Below, one piece after another: positions 6,202 to 6,839 of a DNA stretch of 6,839 nt (positions are counted from its first letter, which is position 1; the number at the start of each line of letters is the position of its first letter). The stretch covers positions 1-6,839 of the forward strand of contig DAOVXH010000096.1 of assembly GCA_030636255.1 (NCBI GenBank). Direction: 5' to 3'. Origin of the DNA: Methanomassiliicoccales archaeon. GTDB taxonomy: Archaea > Thermoplasmatota > Thermoplasmata > SG8-5. The position numbers were made by a program, and so were the translations under genes. A model generated the notes under the pieces. That model worked only from the letters and a program-made list of their open reading frames with translations. It did no database searches and was not told the DNA's origin.

Positions 6202-6594
6202 TTACAGCAACTCGAATGTATCGTAGGTGCCGCCCCAGAGCCACATTAATGATCCATTGTCGAAGTAGCTCAGGGTGATATCATAGAACCCATCATCGAC
6301 AGTACTACCATTATATGCACCATAGTTACCAACATGGTCCCAAACCCAGACGTGGAGTCCGGATGTTATGGGGTCTGTCGCTACTATGTCTTCAGCATCA
6401 TTTAATATGACAATCCTCACTTCATATTGATAGTTTGCAGGAGGTAGTCCCTCATATGTAATTGTGACATCTTTGTTCCACCTGTAAGTATCATGGTCAG
6501 CAGTAAGGCTACCGACTGGAGTTCCTAATACTGGGACAGATAGCATGGCAAATGCAACGAAAACAACCGCAATCCCAATAATTTTTGATTTCAT
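6202..6594 (-). CDS. Small secreted protein of unknown function, probably beta-sandwich
   Basis: I do not recognise this 130-aa protein. It has a clear signal peptide (K2-K4 charge, hydrophobic 5-21, likely cleavage after Gly24 in VLGTP). The mature part of about 106 residues is acidic, has no cysteine, and is rich in aromatic residues, with tryptophans at 39, 83, 85, 118 and 120. Alternating hydrophobic stretches (DVTITYEGL at 42-50, YEVRIVIL at 57-64, DDGFYDITLSYFDNG at 100-114) suggest an Ig-like or similar beta fold; the DGFYDITL segment resembles the closing strand of secreted Ig-like domains. Start choice is firm because a near-perfect Shine-Dalgarno precedes the ATG. It converges with the serpin gene and diverges from hisS, and has its own promoter with a palindrome. 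It could bind a polymer or a partner protein; no enzyme motif is visible. Confidence 0.85.
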   Translation of the reverse strand: MKSKIIGIAVVFVAFAMLSVPVLGTPVGSLTADHDTYRWNKDVTITYEGLPPANYQYEVRIVILNDAEDIVATDPITSGLHVWVWDHVGNYGAYNGSTVDDGFYDITLSYFDNGSLMWLWGGTYDTFELL

Positions 6595-6600
6595 TTATTT

Positions 6601-6610
6601 CACCTCCTTT
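6601..6610 (-). promoter_or_regulatory. Near-perfect Shine-Dalgarno site of the small secreted-protein gene
   Basis: The minus strand reads AAAGGAGGTG six bases before the ATG at 6594, the strongest ribosome binding site in the window, suggesting high translation. Just upstream ATGCC/GGCAT (6629-6645) can form a hairpin whose loop also carries a GAGGTGG. Confidence 0.75.
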
Positions 6611-6650
6611 AAACATTGGTATTTTCCTATGCCCCACCTCGGCATTAATA

Positions 6651-6677
6651 GTCTGTATAACTATTTTTAATACAGAC
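6651..6677 (-). promoter_or_regulatory. Inverted repeat over the promoter of the small secreted-protein gene
   Basis: GTCTGTAT (6651-6658) and ATACAGAC (6670-6677) are perfect 8-bp arms around an 11-bp spacer. The likely TATA element on the minus strand (TATTAAAAATAG, about 6672-6661) lies inside it, with initiation expected near 6640. A factor bound to both arms would sit on the TATA box, so this looks like a repressor operator. Confidence 0.5.
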
Positions 6678-6770
6678 ATTTATGAATGAAATGTTAGATT
6701 AATAAGGTTTTTTATACATTTTTAACATACTAAGTATAAACATATTGATAAAAATAGATTCAATATGCCA

Positions 6771-6791
6771 ATCATTAATTTTATATTGTAG
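6771..6791 (+). repeat. Direct repeat copy 2, holding the hisS TATA box
   Basis: Identical over 21 bp to 6079-6099. The TTTTATATT inside it (about 6779-6787) is placed about 25 bp before the ATG at 6810, so the repeat is part of a working promoter and transcription may start at or next to that ATG (leaderless). An 11-bp palindrome, ATACTAAGTAT (6727-6737), lies further upstream in the AT-rich spacer. Confidence 0.7.
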
Positions 6792-6809
6792 AGGAATATG
6801 GTCAATATC

Positions 6810-6839
6810 ATGCCAGAATTCCAACGCCCTCGCGGAACC
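6810..6839 (+). CDS. hisS: Start of probable histidyl-tRNA synthetase (runs off the window)
   Basis: Only ten codons are visible: MPEFQRPRGT. Archaeal histidyl-tRNA synthetases typically begin with a short lead into a (Q/E)RP(R/K)GTRDF segment, so this is the best match I know; the enzyme charges tRNA-His in the cytoplasm. An in-frame ATG at 6798 would add four residues, but the TATA box spacing favours a leaderless start at 6810, and the GAGGA before 6798 is too close to serve it. The evidence is short and the call is tentative. Confidence 0.55.
   Translation, partial: MPEFQRPRGT

Overview
The window looks archaeal, and most likely from the Thermoplasmatota or a related euryarchaeal lineage. 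The visible reasons are TATA boxes with purine-rich upstream elements ahead of most genes, Shine-Dalgarno sites of the GGTGA/GGAGGTG type, poly-T transcription ends, a Hel308-like helicase start, a CdrS/CopG-like ribbon-helix-helix protein, and a surface protein with an N-terminal signal peptide plus a C-terminal membrane anchor and acidic tail. The phylum is an inference from style, not proven by any marker gene here.

Left part (1-3938, minus strand): a very large secreted, membrane-anchored protein (about 1,209 aa) is followed, with an ATGA stop/start overlap, by the first 84 codons of a Hel308-type DNA helicase that runs off the window. The large protein carries a BNR/Asp-box beta-propeller, one blade of which is split by a complete WD40 propeller. 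A Big_5-like domain, three Ig-like domains and a single membrane helix follow. A divergent promoter region (3901-4164) separates it from the next gene.

Middle (4057-4800): a 78-aa ribbon-helix-helix regulator (+) with palindromes at its promoter and in its leader is followed by a GC-rich, foldable 3' region ending in C6T8. Beyond this lies a 69-bp interrupted palindrome, then a hairpin with a T8 run on the minus strand. Two transcripts therefore seem to converge near 4550: the regulator mRNA from the left and an unannotated, probably non-coding, minus-strand transcript from the right.

Right part (4781-6839): a 416-aa membrane-anchored or secreted serpin (+), a 130-aa secreted protein of unknown function (-), and at the edge the first codons of what appears to be histidyl-tRNA synthetase (+). 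A 21-bp exact direct repeat followed by ATGCC occurs just after the serpin stop and again at the hisS start. It suggests that the hisS promoter/start region was duplicated, with the small secreted gene now lying between the copies.

Three of the six genes encode extracytoplasmic proteins (propeller/Ig surface protein, protease inhibitor, small beta-rich protein). The neighbourhood is best read as a cell-surface/secretome cluster set among housekeeping genes (helicase, hisS). No direct functional link between the secreted proteins can be shown from sequence alone. No CRISPR array, rRNA, tRNA or insertion sequence was seen.
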